The notes under the pieces are model-generated. The model had not been told where the DNA came from and searched no databases. It was given only the letters and a program-made list of their open reading frames with translations. The position numbers and the translations under genes were made by a program. Of a DNA stretch of 28,576 nt, positions 1 to 9,696 are shown one piece after another. Position 1 is the first letter of the stretch, and the number at the start of each line of letters is the position of its first letter. The stretch is from Beroe ovata (Eukaryota; Ctenophora; Nuda; Beroida; Beroidae), in NCBI GenBank assembly GCA_946803715.1, contig CAMPET010000144.1, positions 146,877 to 175,452 of the forward strand, read 5' to 3'.

Positions 1-243
1 ATGGTCCTTGAGCTATGGTAGAAGTTTCAAGTCAATCAGTCGATCCGTTTGGGAGCTATCCTCAAATGCTCACTCAAAATGACATATTTTGGGTCGATAA
101 GGGGTTAGGAATGGCGGCCACTAACTCAGTAACTGATCATCGGATTGACGTGAAATTTTGGCTGTCTGGGTTTCTCATGGTCCTTGATCTATGGTAGAAG
201 TTCCAAGTCAATCGGTCATATCCGTTTTGGAGCTGTCTTAAAA
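1..243. repeat. Direct repeat, period about 176 nt, running off the left edge
   Basis: Positions 1-67 recur at 177-243 with about ten differences, both opening ATGGTCCTTGA and sharing CTATGGTAGAAGTT. Only two copies of the shared part are visible and the array may continue leftwards. It would lie in an OXCT1 intron. No coding sequence was found in 1-747. Confidence 0.7.
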
Positions 244-598
244 TAGTACAAACACTGTATTGTACAATTTGTAATGAACACACATTGTGTATTGTCCCTC
301 CTAGGCTAATTTTTGCATCATTCTGTTCAACTGTCAAGAGTATACAATCGTGGGACATCATAGCAATTTATCGACTGTCAGAATTAGATTCCTGCCTGAG
401 CATAGGATTCCTAATGAGCAGTGCTCTGATTTAATAACAGCCCCGAATAGAATTATACACTTCGTCAAAATCTAACGACTGTAGTATAAAGTTTATCTTT
501 AGTTTTACTGCTTGTATAATTGACAATGAGTAGGGACTAGGGTCACGTAAAACTTTGATGCAAACACTGTTTCCTAACCCCAGCGTCTCTATGGAAAC

Positions 599-686
599 TT
601 TCACTATTTAACTGAAACTTTAACTGAAACTTTAACTGAAACTTTCACTATTTAACTATTTAACTATTTAACTATTTAACTATTCA
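599..686. repeat. Compound minisatellite (12-mer then 8-mer)
   Basis: Three units of TTTAACTGAAAC are followed by about five of TATTTAAC. It is simple-sequence DNA left of the last visible OXCT1 exon, inside the presumed intron. Confidence 0.85.
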
Positions 687-747
687 CTTGGTTCACTCGT
701 CACTTATTTCACTTGTCAACTACAAGGTATAGCCCACCATGACCCAC

Positions 748-3700
748 CTCTCTGGGCTGTGAGTATATCTGTACACTCCCATCTGCGTTGTACTTGATAG
801 GACTTCCTCCCTGGTGTATGAGCGTGCCGTACCCAGTGGGTGTGTAAAATGCGGGAATACCCGCACCCCCCGCCCTGATACGTTCCGCTAGCGTACCCTG
901 AGGGGTTACCATGGTAACATTCGGATTGTCATGGTAACAGTGTGTCGTGAGCTGTCATGGTAATAGTGTGTCGTGAGCTGTCATGGTAACACCGTGTTGT
1001 CATGGGAATACGACCTGTCGTCATGATGACCACTACAAAGTCGCGCACCATCAATGCTGCCTATTCGTACAATATGTGGTAATATTACAGCACACTCCTG
1101 ATAGGTACACTATGGCACTACTCAGGTAGCACAAGGTAGCATTCAAATTGAATGTCACGATGTTAGCTTAACAACGATAACTACATTATAATTGTGATGA
1201 TTTCAAATTTCTTTGAAATACTCCGTTTTTCATCCTTTGAAGGTAGCTTTTATGCGATGCTTCCTCGATTCTTATCAATGAAATGTATTTGAGTATTTGT
1301 GCGCTGGGGGCCTTCTTATTTTTCTATTTGTTCAATTTCACAAGCACTGTAGATTTTCTTCAAACCTTTATATCATTAGGCAGCATAAATCACACCCACA
1401 GAGACCTACACACACACATACACATACAAACATACACACACACACACACCGTGTAAGATAACGCTCAATATCAAACAGTCGTGTTTGCGACGTGTGTGTG
1501 TGCAATGTGCATACTAGGTGTGTATCATTTGATGAAATTTTCTTATCAGCATGCTATTTCATGATTGCATGTACCTTTGTGTGTGTGTGAGTGTTGTGAT
1601 CACATTCCTTTGCAAACGCCAAGCCATTCGGTTGTCACATTGTTTTCTATTTTTGGCGATTACTTTTCTTACTCGCAAGAACTATTACAGTACTGGGACA
1701 TCAAACTCCTTCATTCTGTATCACACTTCTTGTTGACCACAACACTGTTTCCCTATTGGCTACCGATTCGTGTCTTCACAACATGTTTTGTCGTACTCCA
1801 AAGTCCAAAGTTCGTTAGTGCCACAAGTCAGTGTTTTTACCTGGGGCGTGAGCTCGACCTCCAGTTCCCCGGTTAAAAACTGTCGCTCAAACTCGGCATT
1901 CTCCCCCACATAACTGCTTATCATACGTTTTATCTGTTTCTCCTGGAGCAGCCTCCCCAAACCAAAGTCGTCCACACCTGCAGAAATGAGAATTGTCAAA
2001 AGTGACAATTAGTCAAGTTGCCACCACTCTTGACGTCAACATGGATGATGGATTCACTCTATAATAGGTAACTCACAGGTCACTAACCTGCATTGTTCGA
2101 TACACATGTGAGTTCCTTGACACCCTTCTTAACCAGCCCGTCAATAAGGAATTCCGGAATTCCGCACAGTCCGAACCCTGGGGAATAATTATTGCTCAGA
2201 GCCTATTTCGAACAAAAAACATACGTCTTGAAAAACACGAAAAACAGTCGGTACTTCTGTTATTTTTGTACGTTATTAACACAATTTTGCGTGCATTTAG
2301 CGTCCTATGTTCAGTCCACTCTGCATGACGTAATGACGAGTCTAGTGAAGTGGTTCCTGCCTGAACCCTACAAGAAGAGGAAGAAAAAGAAGGGGAATGT
2401 CGCAGACACCTACAGAACACCACGGCCACTGGACATGAAACAGTTTGACAAAGTTGGGAGAAGTGCCCCGAGGAGTAATGATGGTATTTTGATGATAGGT
2501 ACGTTTCCACTTTGTGTGATAGCAACTAGCTAGTAACCGATTACCAAATCATGTCCCTCTAGATACGGTAGATGATAGTTAAGTCTCCAACCAATCACCA
2601 AACTGTCCCCCCTCAAACTAACCACCAATCACCAAACTGTACAGTGTACCCCCTCAAATTAGCAACCAATCACTGTACCCCCGTCAAGAAGTCCAAAAAT
2701 GAACCACCTTCGCGCGGAAATCTTCAACGGATTACAGTCTAATGAGAATAGAGTAAGAATTCAAGTGATGACACCATTATCACGGTGACACCACCACTCC
2801 ATCAGGTTACTCGGAGTACAACGCTGGTGGTCGGAGACGCAGCAGTTGTGCGATGTCTGATCGTTCCCCGTACTGTGCAACAAGCACGCCATACAACGAC
2901 CCTTCCATAGGTTAGAAGTGTTCACTGTTCACAGTTTACGATAGTCCGATACTTTAGGGATCTGCACTTTGACCGATACGTCTAAAGCAGGATCACGCTA
3001 GTATCAGCGATTCATTACAATGTTACACTGAGTCACTCATTTCCCGCAGTGCTGTGCAATGTAAGACGGAACTTGCGGAGCAGTCTCTCGACAGTCAAGT
3101 CACAGCCGGTCCTCTCTCGACTTGACTCGCAGGGGCAGACAGTCACTGCGACTCAGGACCGGGTATTTTACACCCCACAACCAGACTTCACTGATCGGTG
3201 AGAATATGTTGAACCACTCTCTCATTTACCCGCCCCACAATATGTGTAGTCCGTTATTGGTGCCCTTATCATGACTGTGTTAGAACTAAAACTTAGAATT
3301 GTCGCTTACATCTGGTTTAACTGGGAAGCTGAAACTTATTGCTTCGTCGTCAGGAAGTGCGGTATTACATTCAACGAAGCGACGGTTTACCAGCAGTACC
3401 AAGCCTCCCAAGAAACATCGCCCACGTACCGAAAGCATCTTCACCCATACAAGTCGCGTGATTTGACAAGATCACGCGACTTGAGCAGGTCACGTGACTT
3501 GGAGTGGTCACGTGATCCGTTAGGAAAACCACGAGACAGACCAAAGAGATCTTGTGATAGATTGAGACGGGAGAGCTCGATTTTCGGAGGATACGGCAGA
3601 AACACAGGTTGACCGTTGAAAAGAACATCCAATACATGAATACTCATCACATGATGTTAGCGAAGCATACGGAACTTCTGTCGGCCGATTAACTTAATTT

Positions 3701-6008
3701 TCTGAATTGAAAAGAACTTGGTTTTGATATGAGTTTCTAATTCAGGAGTAATGGGTAATACCGCTGAGCTGAGTTGGGATCAGATAGTGTGTAGCAGTGA
3801 CTGTTATCAAGTCATTTCAACATACTCAACATTGAAACAAGGTACAAAATGTTGTACAGATAATTGACCTCTTTCTTTGAGGATAAATCCCAAACAGATA
3901 ATCCGATTTACCATAGGTTCACATGAGTAAGAAAACAGCATCTTTTCCCTCCCTCAATTGAAGTTTTATCCTCGGTCTTATGCCAGATTTCAATTTTGTA
4001 TTTGTACCTATTGACAACTGGACAGGTCGATGGGGCTGTACTCCAGTGAGCATTTTACAACCTCTCAAAACTCGATACACGTCATCCAACTCAACGAAAC
4101 TGCTATACAAGGAAATAGACATGTTAGCGTACATCAAGCATCCTTACATTATCCAGTTGCTCGGTAAGAGGAAATGAATGTCACATTATTCTGATTCATT
4201 CCCTTTCATATGAATATTGACCAACTCGAGTCATGTTCAGTATCATAGAGCAGGTGTTCTGATTCCCTTCTCTTTACAGGCGTGAGCTCGAGTCCTGATG
4301 CGGTTTTCCTCATGACAGACTACCAGGAGAAGGGTAGTCTCTTTTCTCTCCTCCACAAGCAACCCAACCAGACTTTGGAACTGGGGACTGTAGTGGAAAT
4401 TGTGTCTCGAGTGTGCTGTGCGCTCAGCTACATTCATAGTCTCGGACTGCTTCACACTGGGTAAGTGTATTTTGACAGATATTAGGTATACCTAGTATTA
4501 CATGTTGCGTCATTGTACACATTTGTTATTGTAAAGTGACACTCTGTTTCGCTCCGTACATGCATCAAATTACTGGAACAGTGTGAAATGTACGGTTTTT
4601 TGCTGGGGTAAACAGTGTACAGTAAACCCCATGGGAATTCAGTGCAATTTCAACACTCCATCACGATACATATATGATAACTACAACTAGCGACTATCTA
4701 CCTAGCGAGTATTGACGAATAAATCATATCATAATATGAAATTCTGCTTCAGGATAAGCAGTCACTCAATACTTATGGGGAGGTGTATCAAACTGGGCAA
4801 TTTAGGGTACGTTCAACCAATCAACAGCAATCTTACATTCAACACTGGAAACTTCTGGCAGTGGAATGATGTTTGGGTCAACGAGGTTGGTTCATTGTTA
4901 CCTCCTCTTTCATTGTTCATTTTTTAATCTGTTGATTATCCTATAGCTCTAATTCTATGATAACCGCCAGGAGACTCTCACAACAGCCAGTGATGTGTAC
5001 AGTGTTGGATGTGTTCTGTGGGAATGCCTTACTGGGAAGATACCTTGGGATGGACACACAAGAGAATCAGTGGTCCTTCAGATTTGTAGAGTAAGGACTG
5101 AAATCAGGATTGATCATGCCTCCCAGACTAGTTAAACTGATACTTTTACAGTTGTCTTTCAGGGGAGGAAACTGTCCAAGCCAAAGAGAGACAAGCTACT
5201 CAATGAACTATGCATGCAAATAATATCTAAAAACATAACCTCCATAGCTGCAATTATTAAAAAACTAAGGGTTTATGCTAAAGAGCAGACAGTTAAAAAG
5301 GGGAAACAATTAGAAATTCTTTCAGTGATTTAGGTATCAAACTACTCTATTAGTGACCAAATAAAACTTGTATTCATTTTAGGATACATGCTCAATGTGA
5401 CGTGTATATTTGATTGCTATCAATATCAGGTGGGTTTGTTGCATAATGTAAAATAAGATAGTTACTAATTACTAATTTGTTCATATTTTATGTCAGTTTA
5501 TACCAATGTTTTCGTGTGACTCTTTGCAACTAGTATGTACATTTTTGTTTCATATTTTCTTCAATAAAAATTAAGAGTTTTGCTTTTAACGAAAATCCAA
5601 AATAGGTCAAGTTCCAATCATCTATGATCCCTGAACTCCCAATACGATATTCAAAGGCCTTTCAATCAACTGAATAGATGAGATACAAACATATACAGTA
5701 GTCATATAGACAGTTAATAGTTAATAGTACCTATCAAGCAAAATAATCAAACCAAAGTTGGTAAAGACTTACCACCAACAAGAAGTTTATCTCCATCCCT
5801 AATATCTCGTATGGCATGGTCAATATTGTCACAGAACTCAGCATTACAAGCTTTTGATGTTGATATCAACCTCTGAAATAGGTTATATGTAAACTGGCTT
5901 CAGAAAAGATGGCATGGAAGGTTTGATAATAAGGATTTCCTCCTACCTACTGACCTGTGTTATTTTGTTCAAATTCTGGACCTGATTTCCAAGAACTTTT
6001 CGGAGCAT
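748..6008 (-). CDS. OXCT1: Succinyl-CoA:3-ketoacid CoA-transferase (SCOT), mitochondrial; N-terminal five exons, 3' partial
   Basis: SCOT transfers CoA from succinyl-CoA to acetoacetate in the mitochondrial matrix, the key step of ketone-body use. Exons, read leftwards: 6008-5955, 5872-5773, 2177-2088, 1977-1841, 897-748. All junctions are GT-AG and phases match, giving 177 residues. The start [18 protein letters not shown] is basic and lacks acidic residues, followed by RLISTSKA, a typical matrix presequence. Family signatures follow in order: [20 protein letters not shown] (glycine-rich CoA-transferase start), [55 protein letters not shown] and YTPTGYGTL. This is roughly the first third of a protein usually about 520 residues long; the catalytic-glutamate half is not in the window. 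The last visible exon ends at a GTGGGT donor, and no further exon was found in 1-747. The second intron (5772-2178) holds another gene on the opposite strand. Similarity is strong enough that the identification is close to certain. Confidence 0.94.
903..1010. repeat. 26-nt minisatellite with X-box-like palindrome, OXCT1 intron 4
   Basis: CATGGTAAC-headed units begin at 910, 930, 956, 982 and 1001 (the last degenerate); the two best copies share the unit ending GTGTGTCGTGAGCTGT. The left end contains the perfect 14-nt palindrome GTTACCATGGTAAC, which matches the form of an RFX X-box. It abuts the acceptor of the exon starting at 897. The rest of this 943-nt intron (898-1840) holds a CA microsatellite and nothing else I recognise. 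Confidence 0.7.
1391..1450. repeat. (CA)n microsatellite, OXCT1 intron 4
   Basis: An imperfect CA tract. Short GT-rich stretches at 1493-1501 and 1576-1590 are its complement, so a long-arm hairpin is possible but not evidently functional. Confidence 0.8.
2333..5333 (+). CDS. TEX14-like pseudokinase, complete ten-exon gene nested in an OXCT1 intron
   Basis: Exons 2333-2498, 2806-2910, 3050-3197, 3354-3607, 3746-3841, 3987-4163, 4280-4460, 4753-4885, 4971-5090 and 5163-5333 join in phase to a 516-residue protein. ATG 2333 is the first in-frame ATG; an untranslated or further upstream exon is possible. Residues 1-256 are basic and low-complexity (KKRKKKK at 14-20; SRDL repeats in exon 4). From about 257 a protein-kinase fold is readable: beta-3 VSIL where VAIK is expected, alpha-C Glu299, hinge region [20 protein letters not shown] at 374-376 in place of HRD, NLG at 392-394 in place of DFG, and a kept alpha-[21 protein letters not shown]. 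The catalytic Lys and both Asp are absent, so it should not phosphorylate. The pattern [19 protein letters not shown] and the C-lobe resemble vertebrate TEX14, a pseudokinase of germ-cell bridges, from memory. The TEX14 ankyrin repeats and a GPPxxxY CEP55-binding motif are not seen. The exon 4 donor (GTTGAC) is weak. The gene model is firm; TEX14 orthology is moderate. Confidence 0.82.
2585..2690. repeat. Degenerate tandem repeat in pseudokinase intron 1
   Basis: Three to four imperfect units containing ACCAATCACCAAACTGT followed by a CCCCCTCAAA tract, spaced about 36-42 nt. It lies between coding exons 1 and 2 of the nested gene, and so also inside the OXCT1 intron. Confidence 0.6.
5360..5365 (+). 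other. Poly(A) signal AATAAA of the nested pseudokinase gene
   Basis: A canonical AATAAA lies 27 nt after the stop codon, so the 3' UTR would be very short. A second AATAAA at 5563-5568 could be an alternative. Both lie inside the OXCT1 intron. The stretch 5334-5772 otherwise holds nothing I can support. Confidence 0.5.
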
Positions 6009-6591
6009 GATTGAATGACTCTAGGTTGAATATTGTTCAGGTTGATACTAGAGTTATGCTACTATGGGGAAGTGCTCACTGAGAGCATTCTATAAATACT
6101 GCATGCATGCCACAAGGAAAGCTCATCGGCCCATGCTCTCCAACGGGCATGGGCGTGCATATAGGACCACTAATCTCGTGTGGGGGGCACTACAGAAGTT
6201 TTATAAGCTTCCGTCATCTATCTGTCTATCTATCAATCTAGGTCGTTAGATATACCGAATAATCCAGAAAACCATTGACAGTCAGAGCACTCTGAAAGCT
6301 AACTTTGTTAGATCCTGAAACTTATCAAAATCCCAAAACACATCCACATGCAAGAATTTAATAGTGATAAGATAAATAAATAAATTAATTAATGATTTCT
6401 TGAGAATCTTTCTATTCTGAAATATATCCAATATATTTTCATGAAGTATGCAAATACAATTTAATGAGATCATGACCAAGTACTGAATAGGGAAGAAAGT
6501 CAAAAAAGGTATGTCATTGACCAAGGCAAATTAATTAACGATTTCAAACAGATGAGCTTGAGGTCGTATTGTTCATTTTACTTGTCTGATT

Positions 6592-6726
6592 TTATCTGAC
6601 CTCTGTTTCTCGTGCGCGGCGCGCGCGCCTTCATCGAAGGCCGAAACAGGCCTTCGGAACAAGCGCGGCCTGTTTAGGCCTTCGCGTCGATGAAGGCGCG
6701 CTCGCGCGAGAAACAGGTCAGGTAAC
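6592..6726. mobile_element. MITE-like inverted-repeat element, copy 1
   Basis: The left arm reads TTATCTGACCTCTGTTTCTCG and continues through GCGCGCGCCTTCATCG. The right arm is its reverse complement with a few differences, ending CGAGAAACAGGTCAGGTAAC. Arms are about 45 nt and the whole can fold into one long GC-rich hairpin with a nested inverted repeat (GGCC-AAACAGGCC / GGCCTGTTTAGGCC). No ORF, so a non-autonomous DNA element is the natural reading. No target-site duplication could be defined confidently. Confidence 0.65.
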
Positions 6727-6807
6727 ATTTGTTATTTTGACAACGCAACGTTTTGTCAAATCATATCCGAGCGTACAACATAACATTTTAATGCATAATT
6801 TTTTGCT

Positions 6808-7227
6808 GGATGTTATCTGTCCACTGTTTCTTGTGCGCGGCACTATAGGCACCCCCGGAACTGGGGTGCGCGATNCATCGCGGGACCTCGTGGCGCTCAA
6901 AAGTTATGGCATCACCAAAATACCCAAAGTTTGGCTCATATGGAAGCAGGTGAAATGTCGGAGTTTGAGGAAATGAAACAAACTGTGAGAATCTGCAGAC
7001 ATTCAAGTAGCAGAATAACAGCACTTCAGCCAGTTTAATCAGAAATTAAATGGTGTAATTTGCCTTGGAAGTGAGGACACTTTTCAAATCGGCGCGCAAT
7101 CAGAAATCCACCTAGTTCCGCGCAGCCCAAAACTGGCCTATAGTGCGCGGCCCGCGCGCCTTCATCGTTTCGGCCTCCAATGAAGGCGCACGCGCCGCGC
7201 GCATGAAACAGTGGTCAGATAGCATCC
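6808..7227. mobile_element. MITE-like inverted-repeat element, copy 2 (longer relative)
   Basis: Terminal inverted repeats of about 34 nt: the left end GGATGTTATCTGTCCACTG continues to GCGCGGC, and the right end, reversed, reads GGATGCTATCTGACCACTG. The termini share TTATCTGaCC..CTGTTTC..GCGCGGC with copy 1, so they are one family. Inside are a second inverted pair (ACTATAGGC / GCCTATAGT) and, at the right, a GC hairpin resembling the arms of copy 1. Base 6875 is undetermined and sits in a palindromic stretch, as expected where a hairpin disturbs sequencing. Confidence 0.65.
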
Positions 7228-7660
7228 TGTAATAATGTTTAATATCTAATAGAGGTCAGGTAACAATGCAACATCTGCCATTCTGCCAAGAAAATCCCTA
7301 AAAATATTTATTTATTTATTTATGTAAATAACGGATATCATCCAATTTAATAAATTGATTATTTTATTGATCCATAGGAATCGCGATCAATAAATTGGCA
7401 TTAGATAGTGATAGGTAAAGGCACAAGATTTACAAATAATATTATCTGCTTATGATCTGACCTAATGACCAGTGTCTACTTTCTGTACTATGTTTCTATA
7501 CTATCTGGGGAAGTAAGAGCTTTGAACTAATAATTTAAATGATGCTCAACATTGATACAATTTTCTGGATGTCACATTGATGAAGGTGATATTATTATTT
7601 GCTAATTTTCATCCTCTATAACCTATATCAAATCTTTGCATTACCCTGCAACAGTTCTTT

Positions 7661-9157
7661 ATGTCAAAAAAACATAGCATGATGAAGCAAAGTGATGACG
7701 CCAAATACAAAGTAGCATGTGCAGCTGTTGGATTAGCTCCAAAATCATCTATCTCCAAATGTTTAGAAAAGAGTACTCTTCATGTAAAGATTGAGAAGGT
7801 GCAGCCTGAGGAGTGGAAACCAATTATTAAACTATTGGAAAATAATTCTTCCCTAATTGAAGTTATCCTTGAATTCTCTCCTACTAATAAGTATGCTTTT
7901 GTGAAGAAATCTTCCAAACCATCCTTCAGCCTTGCTGTTCAAACATTGCTATTCAAGAACCTTGCAAGTTGTCTCACATGCTCAACATCCATTACTAAAC
8001 TTTCTATTATTAATGTTACACTCAAGAAGCCATTATTTGAGGAACTTTGTCGTGGGCTTAAAAGAAATCAATCACTGCAATTCCTTAGTTTGAGTGGTTC
8101 AATTATGGGACAGAAATCACTTGGCTTAATTTTCCCAATTATAAGGAAATCAAGTATATCTCATCTTGATTTCACTCAATGTAAGATCAATGAAAATTCA
8201 TGCTCTTTTATTGGTGGTCTTCTAAAATCTCAAGTTCTTGAGAGACACACTCAAACATGGAGGCACACTCTACGTTATAATAATCCTGATGTTTCAGCAG
8301 TGGCTGGCGTCAGGAGAATCACCCTCAATGGAAATTCCATTGGTGATGAAGGTTGTGAAGTTATTTGTACTTCTTTACAAGATGACTACTGGATTAAAGC
8401 TATTGATGTTCAGCAGTGTGATATAACAGATGAAGGTGCAAAAATGTTTCTGATAATGCTGGAAGACAACACATCTTTATGTGTTCTGGACCTTAGACTT
8501 AACAAAGGCATAGTGGACCAAGGTATTATTGAAAAGATTGACAGTCTTCTTGACAGAAATAGGAAATTTGACCAAGAAGGCTATGAAAAGGGTGAGTTAT
8601 TTGACCCAAAGAAAGTAGTAGCTCCAAAAGTGAAAACATCATCAAGAAGGAGTATATCAAATATCAATATGAGAAACTCTCTTAATGAATCCAAACGATG
8701 CTCCCAGTATGAGAGCCACTATAATACTCTGGTGACCAGATCTGCCAGTAAAGACTCAGACCATTTGAGTAAAATCAAGTTACATGATAATAAAAAGAAA
8801 TATTCACCTATTATCATCCATAAAGCCAAAAGAATGCAAGCCCAGAAATCTGCTACTGATACCTCAAGAATAGAAGAAAACCAGATTTTTTCAATCCTTG
8901 ATGACTTGAAGAATGACTTGGAGATTTACAAGAGTGAATTGTACATAGAGAAAGAAAAGACAAAAATTTTGGAAACAAAAGTAAAGGCTTTAGAGCAAGA
9001 GAATTCAATCCTCAGGAGTCAGCAAGAAAACAATCCAGAAAACTTAGAACCTGAGCTTTTGGAGACTATTGAAACGTCATTCACTCAGTTCCATAACTTT
9101 TTGGATATGTTAAAGCAGGCAGGCTATGGCGACCTTTGTCAACTGGTGAACAAGTAG
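7661..9157 (+). CDS. CEP78: Centrosomal protein CEP78, single-exon gene
   Basis: CEP78 is a centriole-wall protein with N-terminal leucine-rich repeats and a C-terminal coiled coil; it acts in cilium length control and in photoreceptor and sperm flagella. The 498-residue ORF begins MSKKHSMMKQSDDAKY. Residues about 85-310 are leucine-rich repeats (FLSLSGSIMGQKSL, LDFTQCKINENSC, AIDVQQCDITDEGAKMF, VLDLRLNKGIVDQG). The diagnostic CEP78 stretch, matching vertebrate CEP78 from memory, is LERHTQTWRHTLRYNNPD then AGVRRITLNGN from about residue 193. A coiled coil occupies about 403-457 (DDLKNDLEIYKSELYIEKEK), followed by a helix ending FHNFLDMLKQAGYGDL. It is shorter than human CEP78 (about 700 residues), mainly in the linker and tail. 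The ORF has no introns and is visibly AT-richer than the neighbouring dynein exons. A poly(A) signal lies downstream. Confidence 0.9.
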   Translation: MSKKHSMMKQSDDAKYKVACAAVGLAPKSSISKCLEKSTLHVKIEKVQPEEWKPIIKLLENNSSLIEVILEFSPTNKYAFVKKSSKPSFSLAVQTLLFKNLASCLTCSTSITKLSIINVTLKKPLFEELCRGLKRNQSLQFLSLSGSIMGQKSLGLIFPIIRKSSISHLDFTQCKINENSCSFIGGLLKSQVLERHTQTWRHTLRYNNPDVSAVAGVRRITLNGNSIGDEGCEVICTSLQDDYWIKAIDVQQCDITDEGAKMFLIMLEDNTSLCVLDLRLNKGIVDQGIIEKIDSLLDRNRKFDQEGYEKGELFDPKKVVAPKVKTSSRRSISNINMRNSLNESKRCSQYESHYNTLVTRSASKDSDHLSKIKLHDNKKKYSPIIIHKAKRMQAQKSATDTSRIEENQIFSILDDLKNDLEIYKSELYIEKEKTKILETKVKALEQENSILRSQQENNPENLEPELLETIETSFTQFHNFLDMLKQAGYGDLCQLVNK

Positions 9158-9696
9158 AAATTGTCCGTCATCTGTCCTATTTAGGATATATGATATTTCG
9201 ATTAAGACACACTAACCCTTTTCTTATAAAATTTTTGATATGCTGGGCATATCTTTGAACGTTGGTATTGAAAGAGATGAAATCATCTGTTTTCATTCAG
9301 TAATTTATTTGATTTATCATAACTTTATCTTATCTGATGGAATTTTGACAGTAATATTGATATTTCTTCGGAACTACTTTTATAATTTTACAAAAGCAAT
9401 CGTGATTAATGATGACAGTGTTTTGTTTTCAACATTCATCAGTCAGCTCTACTTACAGCATATTTTTCAACAAATTGATGACCATAGATGGCTATGCAAG
9501 GATGCAAGTCTATGATTCTTATTATTGCCAACTGCATATTTTCTACCAATAACTCAATAAAAGAAGGCAGTCGTGTTATTTTTGTCCACAGTTCAATGTA
9601 AACCATGAGTTCAATTTTGAGAATAGTGAATGTCGGTACCTCTGAGTAAGCCGCTGCTTCGGAATTGCTATATTTCTGTTTAGGGACAATCATGTA
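9158..9696. other. CEP78 3' region and dynein 5' region
   Basis: AT-rich 539-nt gap with no gene-like ORF. AATAAA at 9556-9561 is the best candidate poly(A) signal for CEP78, implying a 3' UTR of about 400 nt. The dynein promoter or 5' UTR must lie in the remaining ~135 nt or upstream; CTGTTTAG at 9676-9683 could be an acceptor for an untranslated dynein exon. Confidence 0.5.

Larger units (their letters stand above)
6009..7660. other. Intergenic spacer between divergent OXCT1 and CEP78
   Basis: This 1.65 kb stretch has no gene-like ORF. It should contain the OXCT1 promoter at its left and the CEP78 promoter at its right; no TATA box or clear motif stands out. It holds two MITE-like elements (listed separately), an imperfect CTAT tract near 6218-6240 and an AT-rich ATTT tract near 7303-7330. 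A CAACAG at 7649-7654, just before the CEP78 ATG, could be a splice acceptor for an untranslated first exon. Confidence 0.6.

Noticed and set aside
903-1010. CRISPR-like array
   Set aside because: Repeats are directly abutting with no unique spacers, in a eukaryotic intron; it is a minisatellite.
2196-2525. 109-codon minus-strand ORF that could have been an OXCT1 exon
   Set aside because: OXCT1 continues from 2177 to the exon at 5872-5773 in exact phase and homology; this ORF is antisense to pseudokinase exon 1.
3441-3620. Ser/Arg repeats as an RS domain of a splicing factor, or as a minus-strand gene
   Set aside because: The unit is SRDL, not RS dipeptides, the plus-strand exon is in phase with the kinase gene, and the minus-strand reading follows from palindromic DNA.
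6831-6890. GC hairpin as a tRNA or other structured RNA gene
   Set aside because: No cloverleaf, no A or B box; it is the internal part of an inverted-repeat element.
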